A stretch of 38,645 nt of DNA from JBBSGD01 sp038254435 (GCA_038254435.1 JBBSGD010000017.1:1-38645); one strand, 5' to 3'. Positions 1 through 8,380 are shown, numbered from the stretch's first letter. Notes: generated by a model from the letters alone, not told the origin. Numbers and translations: made by a program.

Positions 1-2
1 CC

Positions 3-182
3 CGAGCGGGGTTCGGCTTGCTCATCGCATCTCTTGGAGCGGTGATAGCGGGCTTTGAGGTGGTGCTCGGAGCGTCGGTGCCTGCGGCCGGCGCCGTGGC
101 CCTGGCGCTTGCCGGAGGGGCGGCCGCGCTGGCGCTGCTGCTCCCGGTCGTCCTTGCGCGCGCCGGCTCGCAGGAACCCTGA
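3..182 (+). CDS. C-terminal fragment of an integral membrane protein
   Basis: An open frame enters from the left edge and stops at TGA 180-182. The 59 visible residues form two strongly hydrophobic stretches (about residues 4-25 and 27-53, rich in Ala, Leu, Val and Gly) and end in a short polar tail (ARAGSQEP). This is what is expected for the last two membrane helices of a transporter or other polytopic protein. There is no family-specific motif, so no function is assigned. The gene ends 12 nt before the convergent stop of the VWA gene at 195. The start and most of the gene lie outside the window. Confidence 0.6.
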   Translation, partial: RAGFGLLIASLGAVIAGFEVVLGASVPAAGAVALALAGGAAALALLLPVVLARAGSQEP

Positions 183-194
183 GCGGGGCAGGAG

Positions 195-1349
195 TCAAGC
201 CTGCTCTGACAGCAGGGCGGCGAGGTCCTCGAGGCTGGCAACATTGTGCCCGGCCACAAAACTGTCGACGTGAGGCAGAGCGGCCGCCATGCCGCGTGCA
301 AGCGGCGAGTAGTAAGGGCTTCCCTTGAGTGGATTGACCCACACGACGCGGTAGGCGAGGCGATGCAGTCGTTCCATCTGTGCTCCGAGCGTATCGGGCT
401 CTCCCCGTTCCAGGCCGTCCGAGCACAACACGACTATGGACCCTCTCACGGCGGCGCTCGAGGTGTAGCCGTCGAGAAGGCTCTTGAGAGCATCGCCGAT
501 ACGCGTTCCTCCCGCCCAGTCCTGCACGACTTCTGCCGCGGCCTCCAGCGCGCGACCTGGATCCGAGACGCGCAGCGCGCGCGTGACGCGCGTGAGCCTC
601 GTTCCGAAGCAGTAGACATCGACCCGGCGCCCGGACGTCATGGCGGCGTGTCCGAACTGGATGAGGGCGCGCGCGTAGGGCTCCATCGAGCCCGAGATGT
701 CGAGCACCAAGACCAGGCTGCGCCGTGATATGCGCGGCGCGCGCCACTGCCTCGCAAACGGTTCGCCTTGCGTGCGAAGGGAGGAACGCAGAGTGCGGCG
801 CACGTCGAAGCGATGCCCTTTGCGCGCTGCTCTGAGTCGCCGGCTGCGTTTGGTAGGCAGCCCGAGCTTGAGCTGCGAGATGAGCTTCCGCGCGGCGCGG
901 CGCTCGTCCTCGGTGAGCTGCTCGAACGACTTGTGCCTGAGGATCTCCGCGCGCGACGCGATCAGCGCGACCACGCCGCCTTCCTCCTCGCCTCCCTGCC
1001 GGCCCTCGGCATATCTCCACCCGGTCTTCTCTCCCGTGTCCGCGTCGGGTGACAGCTCTGGGAGGTCGCGAGGCTCCTCGGGCGCCGGCAAGCTAGCCCC
1101 GATGTTCGCCAGCGTTTCCATTAGCGCGCCGCGCCCGAAGTAACTGTCGAAGAGCTCGTTGTAGCGCGCCACGTGGCTGGGATGTGCAACGAGTGTCAAG
1201 CGGCCGGCCCGGGCGAGCCTGTCTTTGGTAAGGGGGCTGAGGAGGCTCGCAGCGCGGCAGAAGTTGAGGATGCGGCCGGTTCCAACGGGAAGCCCTTGCG
1301 ACCTGAGAAAGCGGCAGAAGCCGACGAGCGGAGCGAGTGTCTGGGTCAC
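195..1349 (-). CDS. coxE: CoxE-like VWA domain protein
   Basis: The 384-residue protein has the layout of CoxE: an N-terminal helical region and a C-terminal von Willebrand factor A domain. The metal-ion-dependent adhesion site looks complete, with DISGS at residues 217-221, a Thr near 282 (WAGGTRIGDAL) and an Asp near 311 (LCSDGLERG). In the family, CoxE pairs with the MoxR ATPase CoxD to mature the molybdenum centre of CO dehydrogenase-type enzymes, probably as a cytoplasmic chaperone complex. The start ATG overlaps the stop of the MoxR gene by 4 nt (ATGA), which suggests translational coupling. It is the last gene of the minus-strand hydroxylase operon. The family call is secure; the exact client is inferred from position. 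Confidence 0.9.
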   Translation of the reverse strand: MTQTLAPLVGFCRFLRSQGLPVGTGRILNFCRAASLLSPLTKDRLARAGRLTLVAHPSHVARYNELFDSYFGRGALMETLANIGASLPAPEEPRDLPELSPDADTGEKTGWRYAEGRQGGEEEGGVVALIASRAEILRHKSFEQLTEDERRAARKLISQLKLGLPTKRSRRLRAARKGHRFDVRRTLRSSLRTQGEPFARQWRAPRISRRSLVLVLDISGSMEPYARALIQFGHAAMTSGRRVDVYCFGTRLTRVTRALRVSDPGRALEAAAEVVQDWAGGTRIGDALKSLLDGYTSSAAVRGSIVVLCSDGLERGEPDTLGAQMERLHRLAYRVVWVNPLKGSPYYSPLARGMAAALPHVDSFVAGHNVASLEDLAALLSEQA

Positions 1350-2176
1350 GCCTCGCCGGGCAGCAGCCGCCCGAGATGCTCCCGGACGTAGGCAAGATCT
1401 TCGTGATCCTTCACTACGGCACCAAGCGTAGAGCGGGCCGCACCATCGTCGAGGTGCTCGGCCCCGAGCGTCACGAGCGCGTCTGCCCAGTCGATGGTTT
1501 CGGCTACCCCGGGGCGCTTGGCGACATCCATGCCTCGCAGCCTCTCGACCACTGTGGCGACCTCGCGGGCAAGGGTCTCTGGAACGCCCGGAGAGCGCGC
1601 TGTGACGATCGCGACCTCGCGTTCGAGAGATGGGTGGTCGATCCAGTGGTACAGACAGCGCCGCTTGAGCGCGTCGTGGAGCTCGCGCGTGCGGTTTGAG
1701 GTGATGATCACGGCGGGCGGGTCATCGGCCGCTACGCGTCCGATCTCGGGAATGGTGACTGCGAACTCGGACAGGACCTCGAGCAGGAAAGCCTCGAACT
1801 CATCGTCGGCGCGATCAAGCTCGTCGATCAAAAGGACCGCCCGCGCACCGCGACGCAGCGCGGCCAAGAGCGGTCGTTCGACGAGAAATTCCGGACCGAA
1901 CAAGTCGCCGGCGCCGGCTTCGCCCGTCTGCGCCGCGCGCACGGCGATGAGCTGGCGCGAATAGTCCCACTCGTAGAGGGCCTGCGCGACGTCTATTCCC
2001 TCGTAGCACTGCAGTCTGATGAGTTCCCGGCCGAGTGATTGGGCCAGCACCTTGGCGACCTCGGTCTTTCCGACTCCCGCCTCGCCTTCGAGCAGAAGGG
2101 GCTTGCCCATGGCAAGCGATAGGTACAGCGCGGTGGCAAGGTCTTCGTCGGCGAGGTAGGCCTCGTGGCGCAGCAT
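1346..2176 (-). CDS. coxD: MoxR-family AAA+ ATPase, CoxD-like
   Basis: This 276-residue AAA+ ATPase carries a Walker A motif GEAGVGKT at residues 31-38 and a Walker B motif VLLIDEL near 114-120. ITSNRTREL follows (sensor-1 region), as does the C-terminal lid typical of MoxR proteins. CoxD ATPases help install the active-site metal and sulfur of CO dehydrogenase-type molybdenum hydroxylases together with a VWA partner, which is encoded immediately downstream. The ATG at 2176 was chosen because the sequence begins at the usual CoxD position, about 30 residues before Walker A. An open frame continues upstream without another ATG or GTG. A strong hairpin lies just upstream (2204-2230). Confidence 0.9.
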   Translation of the reverse strand: MLRHEAYLADEDLATALYLSLAMGKPLLLEGEAGVGKTEVAKVLAQSLGRELIRLQCYEGIDVAQALYEWDYSRQLIAVRAAQTGEAGAGDLFGPEFLVERPLLAALRRGARAVLLIDELDRADDEFEAFLLEVLSEFAVTIPEIGRVAADDPPAVIITSNRTRELHDALKRRCLYHWIDHPSLEREVAIVTARSPGVPETLAREVATVVERLRGMDVAKRPGVAETIDWADALVTLGAEHLDDGAARSTLGAVVKDHEDLAYVREHLGRLLPGEA

Positions 2177-2203
2177 GCCGGCCAGCTCGGTAGCCGTGGC
2201 AAA

Positions 2204-2230
2204 GGGAAGGGCGCGCGCCGCGCCCTTCCC
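2204..2230 (-). other. Perfect 12-bp hairpin between FAD-subunit gene and coxD
   Basis: GGGAAGGGCGCG at 2204-2215 is exactly complementary to 2219-2230, with a 3-nt loop. It lies in the 68-nt gap between the stop of the FAD subunit (2245) and the start of coxD (2176). On the minus-strand transcript only three U residues follow, so it is not a classical Rho-independent terminator. It could be an RNA stability or processing element that sets different levels of structural subunits and chaperones. The structure is seen directly; its role is inferred. Confidence 0.55.
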
Positions 2231-2244
2231 GGAGGCTTCGTTCT

Positions 2245-3069
2245 TCAGCGGCTCAAGGCTTCCTCGAGCGCGCGCTGAGTGAACACGACGACCATTGCTT
2301 TGCGGTACTCGCCGCTGCCCAGCGGGTCACTGGGAGGGCTCGTCCCTTCGGTTGCACGGCGGGCTGCGTCGGCGGGCTGCTCACCGGATGCGAGGGCTTC
2401 TTCGACTCCGGTGGCGCGCAGGGGCGTCTCGCCCATGCTCGTCAGGCCTACGGCTGCTCCGCCGTCCCTCTCCACGACTGCCACCCCCACGACCGCCCAG
2501 TCCTGAGCGCGCGGGTGAAACTTCTGATACGACCAGCCCGCACCCTTTAGCTTGCGCACCCTGATCTCGGTAAGCACCTCGTGGGGGCCGAGGTCGGTTT
2601 CGAAGAGGCTCTTGAAAAAGTCGGCGGCTGCGACCATGCGTTGCCCGTCCGGCCCCTCGATCACTAGCTGCGCGTCGAGCGTGCGAAGCACCGTCGGCAA
2701 GTCGGCCGCCGGGTCGGCGTGACACAGCGAGCCTCCGATCGTTCCCCGGTGCCTGACTTGCGGATCGCCGACCTCGCCCGCGGTGTGAGCAACGATCGGG
2801 CAGTGCTCTGTGAGGAGCGAATCGAAGTGGACATCCTCGTGACAGGTTCCGGCTCCGATAGCGACCTCTTCCCCTGCGTCGCGCACGTAGGACAGATCGG
2901 AGATCCGTCCGATGTCGATTAGCGCGGATGGTTGTGCCAGCCGCAGCTTCATAAGCGGAAGTAGTGAGTGGCCACCGGCGAGGATCTTGGCGTCGTCGTA
3001 GCGCCCGAGCATGTCGATTGTTTCGCCGACTGAGGATGCAACCTCGTATTCGAACGCCGAGGGAATCAT
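2245..3069 (-). CDS. coxM: FAD-binding medium subunit of CO dehydrogenase-like molybdenum hydroxylase
   Basis: The 274-residue protein matches the CoxM/CutM medium subunit of the xanthine oxidase family. It shows both FAD-binding signatures: AGGHSLLP at residues 31-38 and TIGGSLCHADP at 110-120, followed by AADLP. The subunit passes electrons from the 2Fe-2S clusters to the external acceptor. I chose the ATG at 3069, giving MIPSAFEYEV, because it overlaps the stop of the large-subunit gene as TGATG and matches family starts. A longer frame to 3105 would extend into the upstream gene with no homologous sequence. It sits between the large subunit gene and coxD in the operon. Confidence 0.93.
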   Translation of the reverse strand: MIPSAFEYEVASSVGETIDMLGRYDDAKILAGGHSLLPLMKLRLAQPSALIDIGRISDLSYVRDAGEEVAIGAGTCHEDVHFDSLLTEHCPIVAHTAGEVGDPQVRHRGTIGGSLCHADPAADLPTVLRTLDAQLVIEGPDGQRMVAAADFFKSLFETDLGPHEVLTEIRVRKLKGAGWSYQKFHPRAQDWAVVGVAVVERDGGAAVGLTSMGETPLRATGVEEALASGEQPADAARRATEGTSPPSDPLGSGEYRKAMVVVFTQRALEEALSR

Positions 3070-5450
3070 CACTCGTCTCCCTTCGCGTCGTTGATTGCCG
3101 TCCATATTCGTTCGGGAGTCGCCGGTTTGTCGATGTGCGTCACCCCGAACGGCGCCAGCGCGTCGATCACTGAGTTGATGAAGGCCGGGGGAGCGGCGAT
3201 CGTGCCCGCCTCGCCCACACCCTTGACCCCGAGAGGGTTTGTGGTCGAAGGGGTGGTCGTTCGATCGGTGGTGAAGCTCGGCAGCTCTGCTGCCGACGGG
3301 ATCCGGTAGTAACCCATGTTGCTGGTGAGCAGCGTCCCATTCTCGTCGAACACCGCCTCCTCGTACTGGGCTTCGGCGATGCCCTGCGCGATGCCGCCGT
3401 GGACCTGTCCCTCCACGATGATCGGGTTGATCACGGTGCCGCAGTCGTCTACTGCAACGTACTCACGGACGTAGGTCTGGCCGCTCTCGGTGTCGATCTC
3501 CACGGCGCACACGTGGGCGCCGGAGGGAAAGGTGAAGTTGGGAGGATCGAAGACGTAGTTCTCTTCGAGTCCGGGCTCCATTCCTTCCGGAAGGTTGTGA
3601 GCCGTCCACGCCGAGAAAGCGATCTCCGGAACCGACTTCGCCTTGTCGGGTGCCCCCTTCACCTGCATCTTGCCGTCCCTGAACTCGATGTCTTCTTCGG
3701 ACGCCTCGAACTCGTGCGCGGTGATCTTCTTCGCCTTGGCGAGCACCTTTTGCGCAGCGTAGTGAACGGCGACGCCTCCCACCGAGAGGCTGCGGCTGCC
3801 GTAGCTGTCCATGCCGAGCGGTGAGACCGCCGTGTCCCCGTGGAGCACCTCGACATCGTCGAACGACACCCCGAGCTCATCCGCCACGATCTGTGACCAA
3901 GATGTCTCGTGACCCTGCCCGTGCGGAGAGGTTCCCGTCACCACCGTGACCTTTCCGGTCGGGTGACAGCGAATTGTGGCTGCTTCCCAGCCCCCGGCCG
4001 CGTAGCGCAGCGACGCCAGGACCTGACTCGGAGCGAGGCCGCACATCTCGATGTAGGTCGAGATGCCGATGCCGATCTGCATGCGATCGGTGCTCTGGCG
4101 ACGCTGTTCCTGCTCGGCGCGCAGCTTGTCGTAGCCGATTGTCTCGAGTGCTTTGTCGAGTGAGACAGAGTAATTACCGGAATCGATCTGGAGTCCGGCC
4201 GCCGACTCGAAGGGCTCGTCGAAGGGGGCAATGAAGTTCAAGCGCCTCACCTGCGCCGGATCCTTGTTTACCCGGCGCGCAAGCGCATCCATGGCGCGCT
4301 CGATGGCATACGTCGCCTCGGGCCGCCCGGCTCCCCGGTAAGCATCGGTCGGAGGCAGGTTGGTGAACACGCCGGTGCATTCGAAGGAGTACGCCTTGGC
4401 ATCGTAGACGCCGCTGTAGAGGAAACCGCCGAGAAGCGGGATGCCAGGAGTGACGAGCCGCATGTACGCGCCCATGTCGGCGGTGATCTTCGCCCTTACC
4501 GCGAGAAGCTTGCCGTCCTCTTCTGCGGCGAGCTCGATGTCCTGGATCTGGCCACGGCCATGATGGGTCGCGAGGTAGTTCTCCGACCGCTCTTCGACCC
4601 ACTTGAGCGAGCGTCCCGTTCGCTTGGCGAGGGCCAGGACTACGACCTCTTCGTTGTAGACCTGCAGCTTTGATCCGAACCCTCCGCCCACCTCGGGGGC
4701 GATCACGCGCAGCTTCGACTCGTGGAAACCGAGCACCAGCGCCAGCATCGTCTTGAGCACGTGAGGCACCTGCGTCGCCGACCACATCGTGTACTCGTCC
4801 TGGGCGGGGACGGGCTGGACGACGACCCCGCGCGGCTCGATGGCGTTGGGGATGAGCCTGGGCTGCAGGTAGCGCTCCTTCACGATCACGGGCGCCTCGG
4901 AGAAGATCTTGTCGACCTCTCCGGTGGCGAGCGTCCACGTGTACGAGTTGTTGGAGTCGAACTCGTCGTGAACGAGCGTCGCTCCGTCGGCCGAGGCCTG
5001 TTCGAGGTCGACGACGGCATCGAGGGCGTCGTAATCGACCTCCACTGCTTCGGAGGCGTCCTTGGCCTGGCCGCGCGACTCTGCGATCACCACCGCCACG
5101 GGCTCGCCGGCGTAGCGCACGACATCGGTGGCGAGCGGCGGGTGCCTGGGCATCTTGATGTCCTCGGTCACCGGCCACGCGCACGGAAGGCCGTCGCCGA
5201 AGTCCGCCGCGAGCTCGGTACCCGAGAACGCTGCCACGACGCCGGGCTTTCTCTTGGCCGCGGCGAGGTCGATGGAGTTGATCTTGGCGTGGGCAAAGGG
5301 GCTGCGCACGAACATGACCCAGAGCATTCCGGGAAGAGTGATGTCGTCGGTGTAGGTGGCCTGACCTGTCACGAGCTCGGGATCTTCCTTGCGCAGAACA
5401 CCGCCACCGACATACTTTTGGGCTTGCGTTCGTTGCGCAGTCTGTGCCAT
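3069..5450 (-). CDS. coxL: Molybdenum-binding large subunit, CO dehydrogenase-like form II
   Basis: At 793 residues this is the catalytic subunit of a xanthine oxidase-family molybdenum hydroxylase. The N-terminal aldehyde oxidase/xanthine dehydrogenase a/b hammerhead domain occupies roughly residues 15-130, and the molybdopterin-binding domain follows. The active-site loop reads AYRGAGR at residues 370-376, the signature of form II (putative) CO dehydrogenases, not the AYXCSFR of form I enzymes proven to oxidise CO. The catalytic Glu lies in GVGEAG near residues 744-749. Its partners are the 2Fe-2S subunit 12 nt upstream and the FAD subunit overlapping downstream. The substrate is not certain: CO, an aldehyde or an N-heterocycle are all possible. 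The form II call is from the visible motif. Confidence 0.92.
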   Translation of the reverse strand: MAQTAQRTQAQKYVGGGVLRKEDPELVTGQATYTDDITLPGMLWVMFVRSPFAHAKINSIDLAAAKRKPGVVAAFSGTELAADFGDGLPCAWPVTEDIKMPRHPPLATDVVRYAGEPVAVVIAESRGQAKDASEAVEVDYDALDAVVDLEQASADGATLVHDEFDSNNSYTWTLATGEVDKIFSEAPVIVKERYLQPRLIPNAIEPRGVVVQPVPAQDEYTMWSATQVPHVLKTMLALVLGFHESKLRVIAPEVGGGFGSKLQVYNEEVVVLALAKRTGRSLKWVEERSENYLATHHGRGQIQDIELAAEEDGKLLAVRAKITADMGAYMRLVTPGIPLLGGFLYSGVYDAKAYSFECTGVFTNLPPTDAYRGAGRPEATYAIERAMDALARRVNKDPAQVRRLNFIAPFDEPFESAAGLQIDSGNYSVSLDKALETIGYDKLRAEQEQRRQSTDRMQIGIGISTYIEMCGLAPSQVLASLRYAAGGWEAATIRCHPTGKVTVVTGTSPHGQGHETSWSQIVADELGVSFDDVEVLHGDTAVSPLGMDSYGSRSLSVGGVAVHYAAQKVLAKAKKITAHEFEASEEDIEFRDGKMQVKGAPDKAKSVPEIAFSAWTAHNLPEGMEPGLEENYVFDPPNFTFPSGAHVCAVEIDTESGQTYVREYVAVDDCGTVINPIIVEGQVHGGIAQGIAEAQYEEAVFDENGTLLTSNMGYYRIPSAAELPSFTTDRTTTPSTTNPLGVKGVGEAGTIAAPPAFINSVIDALAPFGVTHIDKPATPERIWTAINDAKGDE

Positions 5451-5462
5451 GACCCCCCCTTT

Positions 5463-5942
5463 CTAAGCGCCGGCGGGCTGACGCATGTCGCCCGCGGCTT
5501 GTTTGATGGCTTCCACGATGTTGTGATAGCCGGTGCAGCGACACAAGTTGCCTTCGAGGCCGAGTCGAATGTCGCCCTCGGACAGCTCGGCTCCCGATTC
5601 GATGAGGCCGAGGGCGGCCATGATCATGCCCGGGGTGCAGTATCCGCACTGGAGAGCGTGCTTTTCGTGAAAGGCCTTTTGCAGCGGATGCATCTCTCCG
5701 TCCTGCTGAAGGCTCTCGATCGTCTTGACGTCGCCCCTGTCTGCTTGAACGGCGAGCACAGTGCAGGATTTAACGCTCTTGCCGTCGAGATGGACCGTGC
5801 AGGCGCCACAAGAAGTGGTGTCGCAGCCAACGTTGGTGCCGGTAAGGCCGAGCTGCTCGCGAAGGAAGTAGACGAGCAGCTGCCTGGGTTCGACCTCGGC
5901 CTCTCGCTCTACCCCATTCACGGTCATCGAGATGCGCGTCAA
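5463..5942 (-). CDS. coxS: 2Fe-2S small subunit of CO dehydrogenase-like molybdenum hydroxylase
   Basis: The protein carries the full set of eight cysteines for two 2Fe-2S clusters: a ferredoxin-type set at C40, C45, C48 and C60, and a helical-domain set at C99, C102, C134 and C136 (QCGYC and CRCTGY). I place the start at TTG 5942, which gives 159 residues and follows AAGGAG with about 6 nt spacing. An ATG at 5927 would be some 20 nt from that ribosome-binding site, and the TTG version also gives the family-typical start (TRISMTVNG). The long open frame upstream to 6122 overlaps the divergent gene and is not needed. It is the first gene of the minus-strand operon and carries electrons from the molybdenum site to FAD. 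Confidence 0.9.
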   Translation of the reverse strand: MTRISMTVNGVEREAEVEPRQLLVYFLREQLGLTGTNVGCDTTSCGACTVHLDGKSVKSCTVLAVQADRGDVKTIESLQQDGEMHPLQKAFHEKHALQCGYCTPGMIMAALGLIESGAELSEGDIRLGLEGNLCRCTGYHNIVEAIKQAAGDMRQPAGA

Positions 5943-6037
5943 CGGCCTCTCCTTCCTCTCGTCCAACGAGCGGAACACCCACCGCTTGTGGCTCTCTAAG
6001 ATAGTACGAACAGCCCCCATCGAAATAGGCGGCCCAG
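5943..6037. promoter_or_regulatory. Divergent promoter region between coxS and xdhC-like gene
   Basis: These 95 nt separate the first gene of the hydroxylase operon from the divergent maturation operon, so promoters for both must lie here. An SD-like AAGGAG for coxS is visible next to its TTG start. I cannot identify convincing -10/-35 pairs or a clear operator palindrome by eye. Confidence 0.5.
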
Positions 6038-7135
6038 GTGAGCGAGACCCTCGAGGTATTGGCGGCGATGGAAGCCTCGACGCGCGGCAACCAGAAATCC
6101 GCTCTGGCGACGATCGTGGCAACCACGGGCTCTACCTACCGCCGTCCCGGCGCCCGGCTCTTCGTCCCCGAAGAAGGCGAGGCCACCGGCAACCTGTCGG
6201 GTGGCTGTCTCGAAGGCGAGGTGCAAGAGGTGGCTCGGACGGTGATGACAAGCGGCCAACCGCGCCTCGAGCATTACGATCTCACCGCGGACGACGAAGT
6301 CGTGTGGGGCTGGGGTCTGGGCTGCAACGGGGCCATCACCGTCTTCATCGAGCCCGCAGAGCGCGCGGCGCAGGTCGCCGGAGCCTTGACCTTGGCCATT
6401 GAGGAGCGCCGGCCGGTTGTGCTCGCCACCGCCCTCGAGGCTTCGAGGGGCACTGCCGTTGGAGCCCGGCTCCTCGTGGCAGAGAACGGAAGCTTCGAGG
6501 GGACAACCGGCAACGTGTTCCTCGACGCCGACGCGGCGCGGCGCGCGTCACGCTCGCTCGATACCGGGGTATCCGAGATGGACGAGCTAGAGGGTGCGCG
6601 CTTCTTCTTCGAAGTCATCGAGCCGCCTGTGCGACTGGTGCTGTGTGGAGCCGGTCACGACGCAGTGCCGCTCGTCGAGCACGCTGCGGGGTTGGGATGG
6701 AGTGTCACCGTAGTGGACGACCGCCCCGAGCTCCTTACTGCAGAGCGCTATCCCGGCGCCGACGAGCTCATCGTGTGCGAACCGGACGAGGTGGCGGCAA
6801 AGACGCACGTCGATAAACGGACCAACGTCGTCGTCATGTCGCACAACTTCTTTCGCGACCGCGCCTATCTCGGCTCGCTGCTGTCCTCGGGCGCAGGCTA
6901 CGTGGGCATGCTCGGTCCGGGAGCCCGGCTACAACGACTTCTGGGCGAGCTTGGCAAGGAGGGGATCGAGCCTGCGCCCGGCGATCTCGGCCCCGTCCAC
7001 GGCCCTGCGGGGCTCGACATCGGAGCCGAAGGGCCCGAGGAGATAGCCGTAGCGATCATCGCGGAAATCATGGCGGTGCGCCGGAAACGGGGAGCCGGGT
7101 TCCTGCGCTCGCGCGGGGGCTCCATACACGACTGA
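6038..7135 (+). CDS. XdhC/CoxI family maturation factor
   Basis: This 365-residue protein has both XdhC domains: an N-terminal region with LSGGCLEGEV near residues 53-62, and a C-terminal Rossmann-type domain with GAGHDAVPL, the DDRPE strand and MSHNFFRDRAYL. XdhC/CoxI proteins bind the molybdenum cofactor and promote its sulfuration before insertion into xanthine dehydrogenase or CO dehydrogenase-type apoenzymes. The start is GTG 6038, close to the divergent coxS. Because it is divergent from coxS and followed by coxG and a mocA-like gene, it most likely matures the neighbouring hydroxylase. It could also serve the xanthine dehydrogenase at 31-38 kb, which lacks its own XdhC in the window. 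Confidence 0.9.
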   Translation: MSETLEVLAAMEASTRGNQKSALATIVATTGSTYRRPGARLFVPEEGEATGNLSGGCLEGEVQEVARTVMTSGQPRLEHYDLTADDEVVWGWGLGCNGAITVFIEPAERAAQVAGALTLAIEERRPVVLATALEASRGTAVGARLLVAENGSFEGTTGNVFLDADAARRASRSLDTGVSEMDELEGARFFFEVIEPPVRLVLCGAGHDAVPLVEHAAGLGWSVTVVDDRPELLTAERYPGADELIVCEPDEVAAKTHVDKRTNVVVMSHNFFRDRAYLGSLLSSGAGYVGMLGPGARLQRLLGELGKEGIEPAPGDLGPVHGPAGLDIGAEGPEEIAVAIIAEIMAVRRKRGAGFLRSRGGSIHD

Positions 7136-7166
7136 GATCGGATGCTCAACGGAAGGGGACGGACAA

Positions 7167-7754
7167 GTGCTGATCGAAAACGCCTTTGACGTGCAGGCGC
7201 CGATCGAGGAAGTGTGGGCTTACATGCTCGACGTCGAGAAGGTGGTCGTGTGCATGCCGGGGGCGCAGCTCACCGAGACGGTGGACGAACGCAACTACAA
7301 GGGCAAGGTGACGGTGAAGCTCGGCCCCGTGTCGCTGTCGTTCGCCGGCAGGGTGGAGCTGACCGAACGCGATGAGGACTCCCACAAGATGGTCCTCAAG
7401 GGCAAGGGTCAGGAGGCGCGCGGCAAGGGCGCCGCTCAGGCGACGATCACCGCGACGCTCACTACCACCGACTCGGGCACGAACGTAGCGGTGGAGCAGG
7501 ACCTGATCGTCACCGGTCAGGCTGCGCAGCTGAGCCGCGGGATGATGCAGGACGTTTCCCAGCGTCTCAGCAAGCAGTTCGCCGACTGCCTCGAAAGCAA
7601 CATCGGCGCCCAGCGCGAAGCCGCGCCCGGCGAGGCTCCCGCGCCCCTTGCGACCGCCCAGCCCGTGCAAGGCCTCAGTGTGGGATTTGGCGCACTCATG
7701 AGTGCCGTCGGGCGCTTCTTCAAGAACCTTCTCGGGCGCTCCTCGGCGAAGTGA
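7167..7754 (+). CDS. coxG: CoxG family SRPBCC protein
   Basis: The 195-residue protein begins at GTG 7167. Residues 1-145 form a START/SRPBCC-like fold of the CoxG family (FDVQAPIEEVWAYMLDVEKV, the CMPGA turn, and a terminal amphipathic helix with MMQDVSQRLSKQFADCL). The last 50 residues are Ala/Pro-rich and end in a hydrophobic helix (about residues 170-188) that could attach to the membrane. CoxG proteins recruit CO dehydrogenase-type enzymes to the membrane and are linked to quinone access, which fits this C-terminal anchor. The gene sits 31 nt after xdhC and overlaps the next gene by 4 nt. Confidence 0.9.
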   Translation: MLIENAFDVQAPIEEVWAYMLDVEKVVVCMPGAQLTETVDERNYKGKVTVKLGPVSLSFAGRVELTERDEDSHKMVLKGKGQEARGKGAAQATITATLTTTDSGTNVAVEQDLIVTGQAAQLSRGMMQDVSQRLSKQFADCLESNIGAQREAAPGEAPAPLATAQPVQGLSVGFGALMSAVGRFFKNLLGRSSAK

Positions 7755-8353
7755 GCGCGAAGGCCCCGGCAGTGGCGGCGATCGTGCTGGCGGCGGGTGG
7801 ATCGCAGCGACTCGGTGAGCCCAAGCAGCTGCTCGAGCTCGACGGGGTGCCGCTTGTAGATGTCGCGGCAGGAGCTGTCTGCGAGCGGGGCTTCACCGAG
7901 GTCGTCGTCGTTCTGGGGCGCGACGCGGAGCAGGTGCGGGCGGCGCTCAGCCGCCGCGACGGCCTCAGGGTGGTGGTAAACGAGCAGTGGGAATCGGGTC
8001 AGTCCACGTCGCTGCGGGCAGGTTTGGAAGCTCTCGACGAGTCCGTGGACGGCGCGGCGGTATTCCTGGGGGACCAGCCTTACGTGCCGCCCGAGGCGAT
8101 CGACGCGGTCCTAGCAGCGTTCGGTACCGGCAAGATCGCCGTGGTGCGACCCCGCTACAGGGGAGTGCCGGGACATCCGGTCGTGGCGTCGAGGTCTGCG
8201 TGGGCCGCGCTCATGGGGGTGCACGGCGACAGGGGGGCCGGGGCTCTGCTCGACGCGTCGCCCGCCTCGGTGCACGAGATAGAGCTCGATCTCGATCCGC
8301 CCCGCGACATCGACACGTGGGACGACTACCGAGCCCTCAGCGGCGGACTCTGA
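7751..8353 (+). CDS. mocA: MocA-like molybdenum cofactor cytidylyltransferase
   Basis: The 200-residue protein has the nucleotidyltransferase signature IVLAAGGSQRLGEPKQLL near residues 11-28, a metal-binding GDQP motif, and RPRYRGVPGHPV, where the family binds the pterin. MocA adds CMP from CTP to molybdopterin-molybdenum, making the dinucleotide form (MCD) used by xanthine oxidase-family enzymes. MobA would make the GMP form, but the context of two MCD-type hydroxylases favours MocA. Start GTG 7751 overlaps the coxG stop (GTGA). It is the last gene of the divergent maturation operon. Confidence 0.85.
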   Translation: MSAKAPAVAAIVLAAGGSQRLGEPKQLLELDGVPLVDVAAGAVCERGFTEVVVVLGRDAEQVRAALSRRDGLRVVVNEQWESGQSTSLRAGLEALDESVDGAAVFLGDQPYVPPEAIDAVLAAFGTGKIAVVRPRYRGVPGHPVVASRSAWAALMGVHGDRGAGALLDASPASVHEIELDLDPPRDIDTWDDYRALSGGL

Positions 8354-8380
8354 CGTGCGCACCGTGCCGCCATGCTGAGC

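Noticed and set aside
3069..5450. Assignment as a proven form I carbon monoxide dehydrogenase
   Set aside because: The active-site loop reads AYRGAGR; the form I Cys-containing AYXCSFR loop is absent, so CO oxidation cannot be claimed from sequence.
4174..5649. A 491-codon open frame on the minus strand overlapping the CO dehydrogenase-like large and small subunit genes
   Set aside because: Arg/Gly/His-rich translation with no family motif; it is an out-of-frame reading of the coxL gene, as expected in GC-rich DNA.
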